Numbered from the stretch's first letter, positions 42,035 to 51,578 are shown. The stretch is 64,000 nucleotides of DNA from Novosphingobium sp. (GCF_027486195.1 NZ_JAIXPP010000020.1:1-64000), one strand, 5' to 3'. Numbers and translations: made by a program. The notes: generated by a model not told the origin, from the letters alone.

Positions 42035-42622
42035 TCAAGACTGGACTGACATGCCGCCGTCGAACACGCCGTTGTTTTCGGTCAGGCTGCCCTTCTCATC
42101 CCATCTGTTGAGAACCTTGAGCAGCGCATTGCGCTTTTTGTTCGACATGCCCGATTCCAGTGTGGGCCGCTGGCGCAAGTGCATTTCCACCAAGGTCAGA
42201 TTCGACTTGAGCAGGCCGTGGTTCGCACCTGCACCGCCGCCGCCCTGGTTTGTCTCCGGAATATGTTCGTTCGGCGCACCGACCCAGTACCAGGTTCTGG
42301 TGGTTGGGTTTCTATGCAGAGTATAGTGCCAGTAGTGCGAGCAGGCCTTGCCAAACTCTGCCTTGAAGTGAAAGTTCTTGGATCGGGTCGAATTGCGATC
42401 ATCTTGCGGGCTCATCATGGTCAGATGCCAGTTTGGCGGCGTGCCACCGCCCGATGCATGTTCGTGATCCTTCCAGACGTCCTGGACAAGAATGGCCACG
42501 ATCTGGAACGGATTAGCCGAGTCAATGCTCTTCGCGCCGCACGCTTTCATCCACTTCTTGAACAATTCGCCGGTGATCTGAACGAGAGCGGCACCTTGCG
42601 GTGCAGCAGGATTGTCGAGCAT
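42035..42622 (-). CDS. Hypothetical protein, no family recognised
   Basis: 195 residues from ATG 42622; GAGGGG eight bases upstream decides this over the TTG at 42628. No signal peptide or membrane span. Soluble, rich in Trp/His/Asn in the middle ('GTPPNWHLTMMSPQDD', 'CSHYWHYTLHRNPTTRTWYWVG'), with a Gly/Asn-rich loop ('NQGGGGAGANHG') and a basic patch late ('SNKKRNALLKVLNRW'). It is convergent with the YiiX-like gene, 32 bases between stops. A half-site resembling the palindrome at 41082 lies 45 bases upstream of its start, so the pair may share a regulator. Confidence 0.6.
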   Translation of the reverse strand: MLDNPAAPQGAALVQITGELFKKWMKACGAKSIDSANPFQIVAILVQDVWKDHEHASGGGTPPNWHLTMMSPQDDRNSTRSKNFHFKAEFGKACSHYWHYTLHRNPTTRTWYWVGAPNEHIPETNQGGGGAGANHGLLKSNLTLVEMHLRQRPTLESGMSNKKRNALLKVLNRWDEKGSLTENNGVFDGGMSVQS

Positions 42623-42665
42623 CGTCAAATCCCCTCTTCAAAACAATGCAGTCAGCCGTTCATCA

Positions 42666-42689
42666 GAACAGACTCGTATTTTTCTGTTC
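42666..42689. promoter_or_regulatory. Inverted repeat sharing a half-site with the 41082 palindrome
   Basis: GAACAG (42666-42671) and CTGTTC (42684-42689) with 12 bases between. The left side, AACAGACTCGT, matches AACAGACGCGT of the 41082 palindrome at 10 of 11 positions. It lies 44 bp upstream of the hypothetical protein start on the minus strand. Confidence 0.4.
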
Positions 42690-42839
42690 GAGAGTACTGG
42701 ACGCCGAGATACGGTCGCAAGCGAAATAATCATGGGGCGCTGCGGAAAAGGCACCATAGTCGTTTATATTTACTTGTCTCTACCCTGCCAGAGCGCAGGC
42801 CGAAGCGATACGCAGATGGGCTGCGTTAACCGCTCTGGC

Positions 42840-42857
42840 TTCCCGCCTTCGCGGGAA
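42840..42857. repeat. REP-like palindrome
   Basis: TTCCCGC, loop CTTC, GCGGGAA, followed by TGACGAAG. It belongs to the same family as the elements at 51664-51744 and 53440-53459. Confidence 0.75.
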
Positions 42858-42968
42858 TGACGAAGAGTGGAGGGAGGTGCGGGGCCGGCAATGCAAGGGC
42901 TGTGGCCCCTGCCCGCTGGACGCGCTTTTTTCCGAGGGGTTGGCTCGGGATGCGAACCCCTCTCCCAA

Positions 42969-42992
42969 CCCTCTCCCCTCAAGGGGAGAGGG
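42969..42992. terminator. GC-rich hairpin after the SDR gene, terminator/REP-like
   Basis: CCCTCTCCCCT (42969-42979), two bases, AGGGGAGAGGG (42982-42992), then CTTTTG on the plus strand. It lies 24 bases past the SDR stop on the minus strand and could end that transcript. The flanking repeat of the CCCTCTCCCAACC type makes it resemble dispersed extragenic elements as well. Confidence 0.5.
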
Positions 42993-43015
42993 CTTTTGTT
43001 TGTGCGGACCGCCCG

Positions 43016-43774
43016 TCACCGCGTCTTGAGGCGCAGGCTGTCCCAGCTGATGTCGCCGGTCCAGCCGCCGTCTACGGGGAGGCTGACGCCGTTGATGAAG
43101 GAGGCGGCGTCGGAGGCGAGGAAGGTGATCGCTTCGGCGATGTCTTCGGGCTGGGCGAAGCGGGCCATCGGCACGCGGTTCACGATATCGGTATCGTCGT
43201 AGGCGCCCGAGCCCATGTCCTTCACGTCCATCTCGGTCTTGATCCAGCCGGGACAGACGGCGTTCACGCGCACGCCGCGGCCACCCCATTCGCCCGCGAG
43301 CGTGCGGGTGAGGCCGACGAGGCCGTGCTTCGAGGTGTTGTAGGCCGAGCGATGGATCACCCCGCCGAGGCCCGCGACCGAGGCGACGTTGACAATGGAG
43401 CCCTTGCCCGCGCCTAGCATCTGGCGGCCGAAGGCGCGGCAGAGGAGGAAGGGCCCTTGCAGGTTGACGGCCATCATGCGCTGCCACTGATCTAGCGTGG
43501 TATCTTCGGCGGGCTGGATCAGGCTGATGCCGGCGTTGTTGACGAGAACCTGCGCGCCGCCGAAGTCGCTGGCGATCCGGGTGGCCATGTCTTCGACGAA
43601 GGCTTCGCTGGATACGTCGCCGCTGATGCCGATGGCCCCCGCGCCGATGGCGGCGGCTTGTTCGGTCACGTCCTGCATATCGGTGAGGACGACGCGGTAG
43701 CCGGCGGCGGCGAGGCGGCGGGCGGTGACGAGGCCGAGGCCCTGCGCGGCGCCGGTGACGATTGCGGTGTTCAT
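43016..43774 (-). CDS. SDR-family oxidoreductase
   Basis: 252 residues from ATG 43774, overlapping the carboxylesterase stop (ATGA). TGAAQGLG nucleotide motif, 'VLVNNAGIS', 'NVASVAGLGG' (Ser132), YNTSK (Tyr145, Lys149), 'VNAVCPGWIKTEMD' and C-terminal 'INGVSLPVDGGWTGDISWDS'. Classical NAD(P)-dependent alcohol/ketone dehydrogenase; substrate unknown. Forms an operon with the esterase, a combination suited to hydrolysing an ester and oxidising the released alcohol (inference). Confidence 0.9.
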   Translation of the reverse strand: MNTAIVTGAAQGLGLVTARRLAAAGYRVVLTDMQDVTEQAAAIGAGAIGISGDVSSEAFVEDMATRIASDFGGAQVLVNNAGISLIQPAEDTTLDQWQRMMAVNLQGPFLLCRAFGRQMLGAGKGSIVNVASVAGLGGVIHRSAYNTSKHGLVGLTRTLAGEWGGRGVRVNAVCPGWIKTEMDVKDMGSGAYDDTDIVNRVPMARFAQPEDIAEAITFLASDAASFINGVSLPVDGGWTGDISWDSLRLKTR

Positions 43775-45381
43775 TTGGGGTCCTTTGCGGATTGGCCGAA
43801 GAAGGCCGGATATTCTGCCCGCCAGAAATCGCAATGGTACTCGGCCCAGGCGTCGACAGGGCGGATGCCGGCGGGTTCGAAACGCATCACGGAACCGGGC
43901 CGGGTGGCGGGCCATTCCTGCGCGGTAGGATTACTACGCATGAAGGCGGCCCATGTGGTGACGATGACGTCTGCCAGAGCCTGCGAGGCAGGGGCGAGAT
44001 CGGGCGCGGTCATCGCGGCGGTGTTGGAGAAATTGGGGAACAGGGCGTTGAGCTCTGCCGAATGGACTGCGCCGAGATTGAAGCCGGGTTCGGGGCTGAT
44101 GGGGATCGAGACACCGCGTGATGGCGCGGTGCGGTCCGCATATTCCCACTGGAAGACCGGCGTGTGGGCAGCGAGGAGGCGGCCGCTTTCGATTTCGAGG
44201 CAGTGGGTGATGCCGAGGCCGGGCATGAAGTCCGTCATCAGCGAACCGAGCGTTTCAGCGGGGTGTTCGCCGGGTTTGAGGGGGTAGCGGGCGAGCACCT
44301 TGTCGGCCTTGTCGCCATAGAGGGCGCGGACGGCGGTGGGGTAGGTTTCGGGGGTGACCTTCGCGCCGCCCTGCACATCATATCCGACGTAGAGGCGCAT
44401 TTCATCGCGCGTGAAGCCGTTGAGCACGGGGACGCGGAGGAACTGGCCGGATTGCAGCGCAGCCATGGTGGCGCTCGGCTGCGTCGGGCCTCCTGTAAAG
44501 GGCGCGAAGGCCACGAGTTCGCCGCTAGCGGCTTTGGCTCCCGCGGCGATCAGGGCTTGCGGATCGATGGCTTTGAGGCAGGCGAGATCGGGACAGCCGG
44601 CTTCCCTGGCGACTTTGGCGGCGAAGGCCTCCGCCTGCGGGAGGGTGCGCAGGGGGGTGCTGCAGGAGGCGCTCTGGATGATCGCGCGGTGGAACAGGCC
44701 CTTGGTTTGCTCGGGAGCCTGGAGGTGCATGCAGACCGAGGCGGCACCGGCGGATTCGCCCGCGAGGGTGATGTTCTCCGGATCACCGCCAAAGGCCGCG
44801 ATGTTGGCCTTGACCCAGCGCAGGGCGAGGCGCTGGTCTTCGAGGCCGAGGACGTGGCCTGCACCGGTGGTGCCAGCCGGCGGGGCCATGAAGCCGAACA
44901 CGCCGAGGCGGTAGTTCACGCTGACGATGACGGCATCGAGACCCTGCGCGAGGCGGTCCAGCCGGTAGAGCGAGGCCGCGCCGCCGACGAAGGCGCCGCC
45001 GTGGAGCCAGACGAGGACGGGGCGCTTGGTGGCGGTTTTGGCGGTGGGGCGGCTGATGTTGAGCGTGAGGCAGTTCTCCTCGTCGCTGCGTTCGGTGAGG
45101 CCGTAGCGCGCGGCCTGCGGGCAGGCGCCGCCGAAGTGCATGGCGGGCAGGACGCCAGTCCACACGGCGGCGGGCTGCGGCATGCTCCAGCGCGCGTCGC
45201 CAGCGACGGGGGCGGCATAGGGGATGCCGCGAAATTCGAGCGCGCCATTGCGGACAAAGCCTTCGACCTTGCCCGAGGCGGTGGTGACGACCTCACCCTG
45301 CGGTGCGGACTGGGCGGCGAGGGGAGCGCCGAAAAGGAGTGCGGCGGCGGCGAGGAAGGCGCGCCAGATGGTCCGGTTCAT
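43771..45381 (-). CDS. Type-B carboxylesterase, exported
   Basis: 536 residues from ATG 45381 with GGGGGA upstream. Signal peptide 'MNRTIWRAFLAAAALLFGAPLAAQ'. 'EFRGIPYAAP', 'SDEENCLTLNI', oxyanion 'VWLHGGAFVGG' and nucleophile elbow 'LAGESAGAASVC' (Ser210) are standard for the family. It should hydrolyse carboxylic esters in the periplasm. First gene of the minus-strand pair, divergent from the P450/Rieske genes with a 194-bp intergenic region. Confidence 0.9.
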   Translation of the reverse strand: MNRTIWRAFLAAAALLFGAPLAAQSAPQGEVVTTASGKVEGFVRNGALEFRGIPYAAPVAGDARWSMPQPAAVWTGVLPAMHFGGACPQAARYGLTERSDEENCLTLNISRPTAKTATKRPVLVWLHGGAFVGGAASLYRLDRLAQGLDAVIVSVNYRLGVFGFMAPPAGTTGAGHVLGLEDQRLALRWVKANIAAFGGDPENITLAGESAGAASVCMHLQAPEQTKGLFHRAIIQSASCSTPLRTLPQAEAFAAKVAREAGCPDLACLKAIDPQALIAAGAKAASGELVAFAPFTGGPTQPSATMAALQSGQFLRVPVLNGFTRDEMRLYVGYDVQGGAKVTPETYPTAVRALYGDKADKVLARYPLKPGEHPAETLGSLMTDFMPGLGITHCLEIESGRLLAAHTPVFQWEYADRTAPSRGVSIPISPEPGFNLGAVHSAELNALFPNFSNTAAMTAPDLAPASQALADVIVTTWAAFMRSNPTAQEWPATRPGSVMRFEPAGIRPVDAWAEYHCDFWRAEYPAFFGQSAKDPK

Positions 45382-45575
45382 GTGCTGCAGTTCCCCCTTG
45401 GCGCGGCCTGGCCTGTTCGTACGCGAGGGGGCCGGAGTTGCAAGCCTTGGCGGTTTCGCCAGCAGACGTGCTCTCATTTTTGAGGGCCGCAAAATTGAGG
45501 CAGGTCAAAGCCCGCGCGGGGTGTGCTGCTTCATCATCCATATCGGATGAAGATGGGCTGATGGGAGACCCCGCA

Positions 45576-46829
45576 ATGGAAGCGCTGGAACGGATCGACG
45601 CGACGAGCCCGGAGACTCTCCAGAACCCCTACCCCTACTACGACCGGCTGCGGCGCGAGGCGCCGGTGTTTCGCGATCCCAAGACGGGGATCGTCTCGGT
45701 ATCGACCTACGAGCTGGTGCTGGAGGTCAACAAGAAGCCCAAGGTCTTCTCGAGCGACTTTTCGACGCTGCTGAGTTCGGGCGGTTCAGGCGCGTTCGAT
45801 GCAGAGGAGACCGCGATCCTCAATCAGGGGATGCCGCGCCGGAACACGATGCTGACCGCCGATCCGCCGCAACACACGCGCTACAAGCGGATCGCGATGC
45901 ATGCGCTGCCGCTGAGCCGGGTCAATGCAATGGCGCCCTATGTGGCGGAAGTGACCAATGGCCTGATCGACCGGTTCATCAAGGACGGAGCGGTCGAGTT
46001 CAAATCGCAGTTTGCCGAGATGCTGCCGGGTATCGTGATCGCCGACGTGCTGGGCGTGCCGCGCGATGATATTCCGATGTTCCAAAACTGGGTGCGCGCG
46101 GCGATCCTGCGGCTGAACGGCAACGCGAAGCCTGAGCAGCGCGCGGACCTCGCTCGCAGCGAGATCGCGATGCAGGGCTATTTCCGCAATATCATGGCGG
46201 AGAGGCGGGCGGAGCCGGGGACGGATGTGATTTCCGACCTCCTCGCCGCTCGGCTGCCGGAGGATGACGGCTCGGAACGGCCCCTGGACGATGCCGAAAT
46301 CTATTCGATCGTGCAGCAGATCTTCACCGCCGGGCAGGAAGCGACCGCCCATGCGCTGGCCTATGCGCTGGCGCAGCTCCTCGCCAATCCGGAGCAGATG
46401 CGCGCGATCATGGCGGACGAAAGCCTCGTGCCGAATTGGGTGGAGGAGACCGCGCGGCACCTCTCACCGTCCCACAACATGTGGCGGGTGGTGAAGGAAG
46501 ACACGGTGCTGGGCGGGGTGGCGCTGAAGGCAGGCGAGCCGATGCTGCTGCGCTATGGCTCGGCCAACCGCGATCCGGCAGTGTTCGAGAGCCCCGACCG
46601 GTTCGACGTGGCGCGGCCCAATGCGAGCAAGCATGTCGGCTTCGGCGCGGGGGTGCATACCTGCCTTGGCATGCATCTGGCGCGGGTGGAGATGGTGACG
46701 GCGCTGCCGATCATCCTGCGGCGGTTGAAGAACCTGCGCTTCGCCAATCCGGACAATCCGTTTCAGTTCGCCGCCAGCAATATCCTGCGCGGGATGCAAT
46801 CGCTGCCGCTGCGCTTTGATCCCGCCTGA
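45576..46829 (+). CDS. Cytochrome P450 (bacterial class I, CYP-type unknown)
   Basis: 417 residues from ATG 45576, chosen for GGGAGA seven bases upstream; ATG 45561 is possible. I-helix 'FTAGQEATAHAL' (with AGQEAT), K-helix 'EETARHL' (Glu291, Arg294), and heme ligand loop 'HVGFGAGVHTCLGMHLAR' (Cys363). It monooxygenates a small hydrophobic compound and needs a ferredoxin and reductase; none is encoded nearby. Two Rieske oxygenase subunits follow directly, suggesting one oxidative pathway. Confidence 0.92.
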   Translation: MEALERIDATSPETLQNPYPYYDRLRREAPVFRDPKTGIVSVSTYELVLEVNKKPKVFSSDFSTLLSSGGSGAFDAEETAILNQGMPRRNTMLTADPPQHTRYKRIAMHALPLSRVNAMAPYVAEVTNGLIDRFIKDGAVEFKSQFAEMLPGIVIADVLGVPRDDIPMFQNWVRAAILRLNGNAKPEQRADLARSEIAMQGYFRNIMAERRAEPGTDVISDLLAARLPEDDGSERPLDDAEIYSIVQQIFTAGQEATAHALAYALAQLLANPEQMRAIMADESLVPNWVEETARHLSPSHNMWRVVKEDTVLGGVALKAGEPMLLRYGSANRDPAVFESPDRFDVARPNASKHVGFGAGVHTCLGMHLARVEMVTALPIILRRLKNLRFANPDNPFQFAASNILRGMQSLPLRFDPA

Positions 46830-46850
46830 GCAGACACAGGGAGAAGACCC

Positions 46851-48389
46851 ATGGTCGAGACACTTACCGGCACCAACCGGTCCAAAGGCATTACCTATGA
46901 CGCACTGCTGGACATGGATACGCACCGCGTGCCGCCGCGTCTGCGCGAGGAGTGCCCGCTACCGCCGGGGCCGACGATCGTCGATCCGAGCATCTACCAT
47001 TCGCGCGATTTCTTCGATCTGGAGGTCGAGCGGCTGTGGAAGCGGGTGTGGCAGATGGCCTGCCATGAGGACGATATCCCGAACGTGGGGGACAGCCATG
47101 TCTATGACATTGCGCACCTTTCCTACATCATCGTGCGCACTGCGCCGGACGAGATCAAGGCCTTTCCCAACGCCTGCCTCCACCGCGGGCGCGCGTTGCT
47201 GACCGAGGACAGCAAGGGTCTTCACGGGTTCCGCTGCCCGTTCCACGGCTGGAACTGGGGCATCGACGGGGCGCTGAAGGAAGTGCCGTGCCAGTGGGAT
47301 TTCCCCTCTGTCAGCGCAAAGACGCACAGCCTGCCACCAGTGCGCACGGGGCGCTGGGGCGGCTGGGTGTTCATCAATCCGGATGACAACGCCGAACCCT
47401 TCGAGGACTTCCTCGGCGATATCGACCGGCACTTCCAGCCGATCCCGTTCGAGCGGCGCTACAAGGCGGTGCATGTGGCGAAGAAGCTGCGCTGCAACTG
47501 GAAGGTGGCGCAGGAAGCCTTCATGGAGGCCTATCACGTGGTGGCGACGCACCCCACGCTGCTCGATGTGATGGGCGATGCCAATTCGAAGTATGACGTG
47601 TTCGGCAACATGTCGCGCGCGATTTCGCCAAATGGGCTGCTCAGTCCGCATGTGAACCCGGCGTTTGTGGCCGAGCCGCTGGAAGGCGCGAAGACTTATG
47701 CCAAAGTGCGCCACGCGCTTTCGGGCAATGTCTATGAGCGTCTGGGCGAGGACCGCGTGAAAGTGACCGCGCGCGATGGGCAGACGGGGATCTTCGATCA
47801 CCAGGCGCACCATATCGAGGGCGCGCTCGATCATGCCGATGTGCAGCTGTGCGACTGGGTTGGCGGGCGGCTACCCGAAGGATGGGAGCTGGAGGAAGAC
47901 CACACCTCCACCGGCCCGGTGCAGGACCGCCGCAAGGCCATGGCGAACGAGGCGCGCGAGCGCTGGCGCAAGGTGCTGGGCGACGAGGTAGACGGCATGT
48001 CCGACGCCGAATTCGTCGACACGATCTACTACAACCTCTTCCCCAACATCAGCCCGTGGGGGTGCCTCAACCCGATCTTCTACCGGTTCCGCCCGCTGGG
48101 CGACAATCCGGAGGAGTGCATCCACGAGACGATGTTCATGATGCCGGTGCGGAAAGGTGAGCAGCGCCCTGCCCCGGCCAAGGTCCACTGGCTCGATTTC
48201 GACGACGACTACTGCGACGCCGAGGAGCTGGGCATGCTGGCCAAGGTGTTCAACCAGGACGTGGTGAACCTGCCGCACGTGCAGAAGGGCATGAAATCGA
48301 TCAAATCGAAGGAGATCGTGTTCGCCAACTATGGCGAGACGAAGATCCGGCATTTCCATATGCTGCTCAACGCGCAATTGTCGCGTTAG
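46851..48389 (+). CDS. Rieske aromatic ring-hydroxylating oxygenase, alpha subunit (first)
   Basis: 512 residues; AGGGAGAA lies before the ATG. Rieske cluster ligands in 'NACLHRG' (Cys109, His111) and 'CPFHGWNWG' (Cys129, His132). Mononuclear iron site in 'EAFMEAYHVVATHP' (His229, His234). The length exceeds the usual 430-460 because of long loops in the catalytic half. It begins 21 bases after the P450 stop. No beta subunit, ferredoxin or reductase gene is adjacent, so it is either an alpha-only oxygenase or uses partners elsewhere. Confidence 0.9.
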   Translation: MVETLTGTNRSKGITYDALLDMDTHRVPPRLREECPLPPGPTIVDPSIYHSRDFFDLEVERLWKRVWQMACHEDDIPNVGDSHVYDIAHLSYIIVRTAPDEIKAFPNACLHRGRALLTEDSKGLHGFRCPFHGWNWGIDGALKEVPCQWDFPSVSAKTHSLPPVRTGRWGGWVFINPDDNAEPFEDFLGDIDRHFQPIPFERRYKAVHVAKKLRCNWKVAQEAFMEAYHVVATHPTLLDVMGDANSKYDVFGNMSRAISPNGLLSPHVNPAFVAEPLEGAKTYAKVRHALSGNVYERLGEDRVKVTARDGQTGIFDHQAHHIEGALDHADVQLCDWVGGRLPEGWELEEDHTSTGPVQDRRKAMANEARERWRKVLGDEVDGMSDAEFVDTIYYNLFPNISPWGCLNPIFYRFRPLGDNPEECIHETMFMMPVRKGEQRPAPAKVHWLDFDDDYCDAEELGMLAKVFNQDVVNLPHVQKGMKSIKSKEIVFANYGETKIRHFHMLLNAQLSR

Positions 48390-48481
48390 GCCGCACCAAG
48401 CAAAAATGACAATTGCAGGCAGGGCTGCCGGGGATCACTGTTGGCCGGAAAAGCCCTGCACCGGGAACCGAGGATACAACC

Positions 48482-49714
48482 ATGTCACGTGAACAGCTGA
48501 TCGAAATGACCCGTTCGCTTATCGCCCATGGCGATGCCGGGACGATGGAACTCGCGGACGAAGTCGTGCGCATTCCCGCCTCGACCTATACCGACGAGGC
48601 GCTGTTCGAGCGCGAGAAGAAGCAGATCTTCCGCCGCCTGCCGCTGATGGTTGCGCCTTCGTGCGAGATTCCGCAGCCGGGCGATTACAAGGCGATGGAC
48701 ATTGCCGGCGTGCCGCTGCTGCTCACCCGCCAGCGCGATGGCTCGGTCGGCGCGTTCCTCAACATGTGCACGCACCGCGGCAACCCGGTCGCCTCCGGCA
48801 GCGGCAATGCCAGCCGGTTTACTTGCGGCTATCACGGCTGGACCTTCAAGAACGACGGCGACCTGATCGGCGTGGCGAGCCCGCAGGATTTCGGCGCGGT
48901 GGACAAGGCCGCACTCTGCCTGACGCGCTTCCCGGTCTATGAAAGCGCCGGGCTGATCTGGGCGACGCTGGACCCCAATTCCAAGCTTTCGATCGCGGAT
49001 TACCTGTGCGGCTATGACAGCCTGCTGGAGGCCTTCGGGTTCAAGGACTGGTATCTCTTCAGCCAGCGCACGCTTTCGGGGCCGAACTGGAAGACGGCCT
49101 ATGACGGCTACCTCGATTTCTACCACCTGCCGGTGCTCCACGCGAACACCTTCGGTTCGGATTTCTACAACCGCGCCAACTACTTCGAGTTCGGGCCGCA
49201 CCAGCGCCTGTCCACGCCTTCGAAGTTTGCGATCAAGGTTTCCTCGGGCGATGACCGCCAGATCGACCTCAGTCAGCTGAACGACGACGAGATTTCCGAC
49301 GACGTGCTGGTGCAGGGCGTGTGGACGATCTTCCCGCACATCTCGATCGCCAGCTTCTACGGCGGCGGCCTGCGCGGGGCGATGATCAGCCAGCTTTTCC
49401 CCGGCGACAAGGTGGGCGAAAGCTATACCACCCAGTTCTACGTGATGGAGAAGAAGCCCTCGGACGAAGTGGCGATCAAGGCCGCGCACGAGCAGTTCGA
49501 CTTCCTCGAGATCGTGGTGCGCGACGAGGACTACAAGACCGGCAAGCGCCAGCACGTGGCGCTGCAGAGCGGACTGATGAAGGACGTGCTGTTTGGCCGC
49601 AACGAGCGCGGCGGACAGGTCTTCCACACCTGGGCGGCCAAGCTTCTCGAAGCCACCGACGACGAACTGGTCGAGATGTTCGCCCGCGAGGCGCAGCGCG
49701 AAGCAGCGGAATGA
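48482..49714 (+). CDS. Rieske aromatic ring-hydroxylating oxygenase, alpha subunit (second)
   Basis: 410 residues from ATG 48482 (GAGGAT upstream; 92 bases after the first Rieske gene). 'NMCTHRG' (Cys96, His98), 'CGYHGWTFKNDG' (Cys115, His118), and 'DGYLDFYHLPVLH' (His215, His220) for the catalytic iron. It is clearly different from the first Rieske protein, so the two are paralogous oxygenases and not subunits duplicated recently. Substrate not readable. Confidence 0.9.
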   Translation: MSREQLIEMTRSLIAHGDAGTMELADEVVRIPASTYTDEALFEREKKQIFRRLPLMVAPSCEIPQPGDYKAMDIAGVPLLLTRQRDGSVGAFLNMCTHRGNPVASGSGNASRFTCGYHGWTFKNDGDLIGVASPQDFGAVDKAALCLTRFPVYESAGLIWATLDPNSKLSIADYLCGYDSLLEAFGFKDWYLFSQRTLSGPNWKTAYDGYLDFYHLPVLHANTFGSDFYNRANYFEFGPHQRLSTPSKFAIKVSSGDDRQIDLSQLNDDEISDDVLVQGVWTIFPHISIASFYGGGLRGAMISQLFPGDKVGESYTTQFYVMEKKPSDEVAIKAAHEQFDFLEIVVRDEDYKTGKRQHVALQSGLMKDVLFGRNERGGQVFHTWAAKLLEATDDELVEMFAREAQREAAE

Positions 49715-49793
49715 TCCTGACGGCTGCGGCGTGATTGCGCCGCAGCCGATGCAGGCATAGGCTGCCCCTCCTCGGCGGACGAGGGGGGACATC

Positions 49794-51578
49794 ATGCGCA
49801 TCTATCGAGTGCTGGGGCTGGCGTTGCTGGCAGGCGGAGCCGCGACGGCGGCGACCACGCTGCACCGCGCGCCTTCATCCGATGTGGCGGCGCTGGCCAT
49901 GCTCGATCCCTCGCGGCTGGCGGCGGCGGCCTGTGCGGAGAAGGCGCGTACCAGCACGCCGATCCTGCTGCGGCGCTTGGCTCAGGCTGCGGCGCTGATG
50001 GGGCCGGTGGTGCCGGGCAAGTTCCCGCTTTATGGCGGCGTGCCGCGTTCGGCGCTGGAGCCGGGCGGGCTGACCGCAGAGGCGCGGCCCTGGTTCGATC
50101 AGGGCATCGAGATGGCCTACAACTTCAACCATGCGGCAGCGGTCGCCTCGTTCCGCAAGGCGCAGGCGCTTGCGCCGGGATGTGCGCTATGCTTCTGGGG
50201 TGAGGCCTTGGTGCAGGGGCCCAATATCAACGCGCCGATGGAAGCGAAGGCGCTGGCGCCGACTTTGACCGCGCTGGAGAAGGCGCAGGCTTTGGCGGGG
50301 AATGCGCCCCCGCTCGACCGGGCGCTGATCGGGGCGCTGGCGGCGCGCTATTCGGCTGATCCCACGGCGGACAGGGCGGCGATGGATGCGGCTTATGCCG
50401 ATGCGATGCTGGGGCTGGCGGCGGCGCATCCGGGCAATGACGAGCTGGCCGTGCTGGCCGCCGAGGCCGCGATGGACACGAGCCCGTGGAACTACTGGCA
50501 ACCGGGCCGCAGCGAACCGCGCGCGCGGATCGACAAGGCGGTGGCGCTGGTCGAAGACGTGCTGGCGCGGCATCCCGGTCACCAGCAAGCAGCGCATCTC
50601 TATATCCACCTGATGGAAAACTACGTCAGCCCGGAGCGCGCGGAAAAGGCGGCGGATGCGCTGGCGCTGAGCGCGCTGCCCGAGGCGGGGCATCTCGTCC
50701 ACATGCCGGGGCACATCTATTACCGCATCGGGCGCTACAAGGATTCGATCCGGGCCAATGTGGCCGCGGCGAAATCGGACGAGGCCTATCTGGCGCGCGT
50801 GCCGGACGACGGGATGTATCGCTACGGATACTATCCGCACAACGTCCACTTCATCGTGACATCGGCGCAGCAGGCGGGCGATCTGGGGCTGGCAGTGGCG
50901 CAGGCGCGCAAGCTGATGCGGATCATCCCCGAGGACAAGGCGGTGGAGCTGGGCTGGATTCAGGCCGTGGTCGCCGCGCCTTCGTTCGCTTTTGCGCAAG
51001 GGGGAACACCGGCGCAGATCCTGGCCCTGCCGAAGCCGACGGCGCGGCTGCCCTATGTGCTGGCGATGTGGCACTATGCGCGCGGGGTGGCCTTTGCGCG
51101 GATCAACCGGCCCGCCGCATTGGAAGCTGAGTTGAAGGCGATGGACCAGCTGACCGCCGATCCGGGGATCAAGGTGCTGGAGGGCACGGGCGTGCCGGGG
51201 ACGGACCTCATCCATCTCGCGCAGCACGTGATGCGCGGGCGGATGGCCTTTGTGCGTGGGGACTTTACGGCGGCGGCAGAGGCCTATCGCAAGGCGCAGG
51301 CGATCGAGGGGACGATCCCTTATCAGGAGCCGCCCTATTGGTACTACCCGGTGGGCCAATCGCTGGGCGCGGCGCTGCTGGCAGGCGGCAAGGCGGCGGA
51401 GGCGCGCGATGCGTTTCATCAGGCGCTGCTGGTGGCGCCGGGCAATGGCTGGGCGCTGTGGGGGCTGGCGCAGAGCGAGGCCGCGCTAGGACACAAGCTG
51501 GAAGCGCGCGCGGCAGAGGCGGCGCTTGGGCGGGCCTGGCTGGGGGATCGGCGGTTGTTGACGCTGGAGCGGTTGTAA
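49794..51578 (+). CDS. Exported TPR-repeat protein
   Basis: 594 residues; GAGGGGGG precedes the ATG. Signal peptide 'MRIYRVLGLALLAGGAATAA'. TPR-like helices: 'FNHAAAVASFRKAQALAPGCALCFWGEALV', 'RYKDSIRANVAAAKSDEAYL', 'FTAAAEAYRKAQAIEG', 'AEARDAFHQALLVAPGNGWALWGLAQSEAALG'. 'HLVHMPGHIYYRIGRY' is a conserved centre of this protein group. Probably a periplasmic scaffold; no enzyme motif. It is on the same strand as the oxygenases after an 79-base gap; a link is not proven. Confidence 0.8.
   Translation: MRIYRVLGLALLAGGAATAATTLHRAPSSDVAALAMLDPSRLAAAACAEKARTSTPILLRRLAQAAALMGPVVPGKFPLYGGVPRSALEPGGLTAEARPWFDQGIEMAYNFNHAAAVASFRKAQALAPGCALCFWGEALVQGPNINAPMEAKALAPTLTALEKAQALAGNAPPLDRALIGALAARYSADPTADRAAMDAAYADAMLGLAAAHPGNDELAVLAAEAAMDTSPWNYWQPGRSEPRARIDKAVALVEDVLARHPGHQQAAHLYIHLMENYVSPERAEKAADALALSALPEAGHLVHMPGHIYYRIGRYKDSIRANVAAAKSDEAYLARVPDDGMYRYGYYPHNVHFIVTSAQQAGDLGLAVAQARKLMRIIPEDKAVELGWIQAVVAAPSFAFAQGGTPAQILALPKPTARLPYVLAMWHYARGVAFARINRPAALEAELKAMDQLTADPGIKVLEGTGVPGTDLIHLAQHVMRGRMAFVRGDFTAAAEAYRKAQAIEGTIPYQEPPYWYYPVGQSLGAALLAGGKAAEARDAFHQALLVAPGNGWALWGLAQSEAALGHKLEARAAEAALGRAWLGDRRLLTLERL

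Noticed and set aside
42969..42992. CRISPR-like repeat units in the CCCTCTCC-rich region
   Set aside because: Only one hairpin with partial flanking repeats, no regular spacing and no cas genes; it is a REP/terminator-like element.
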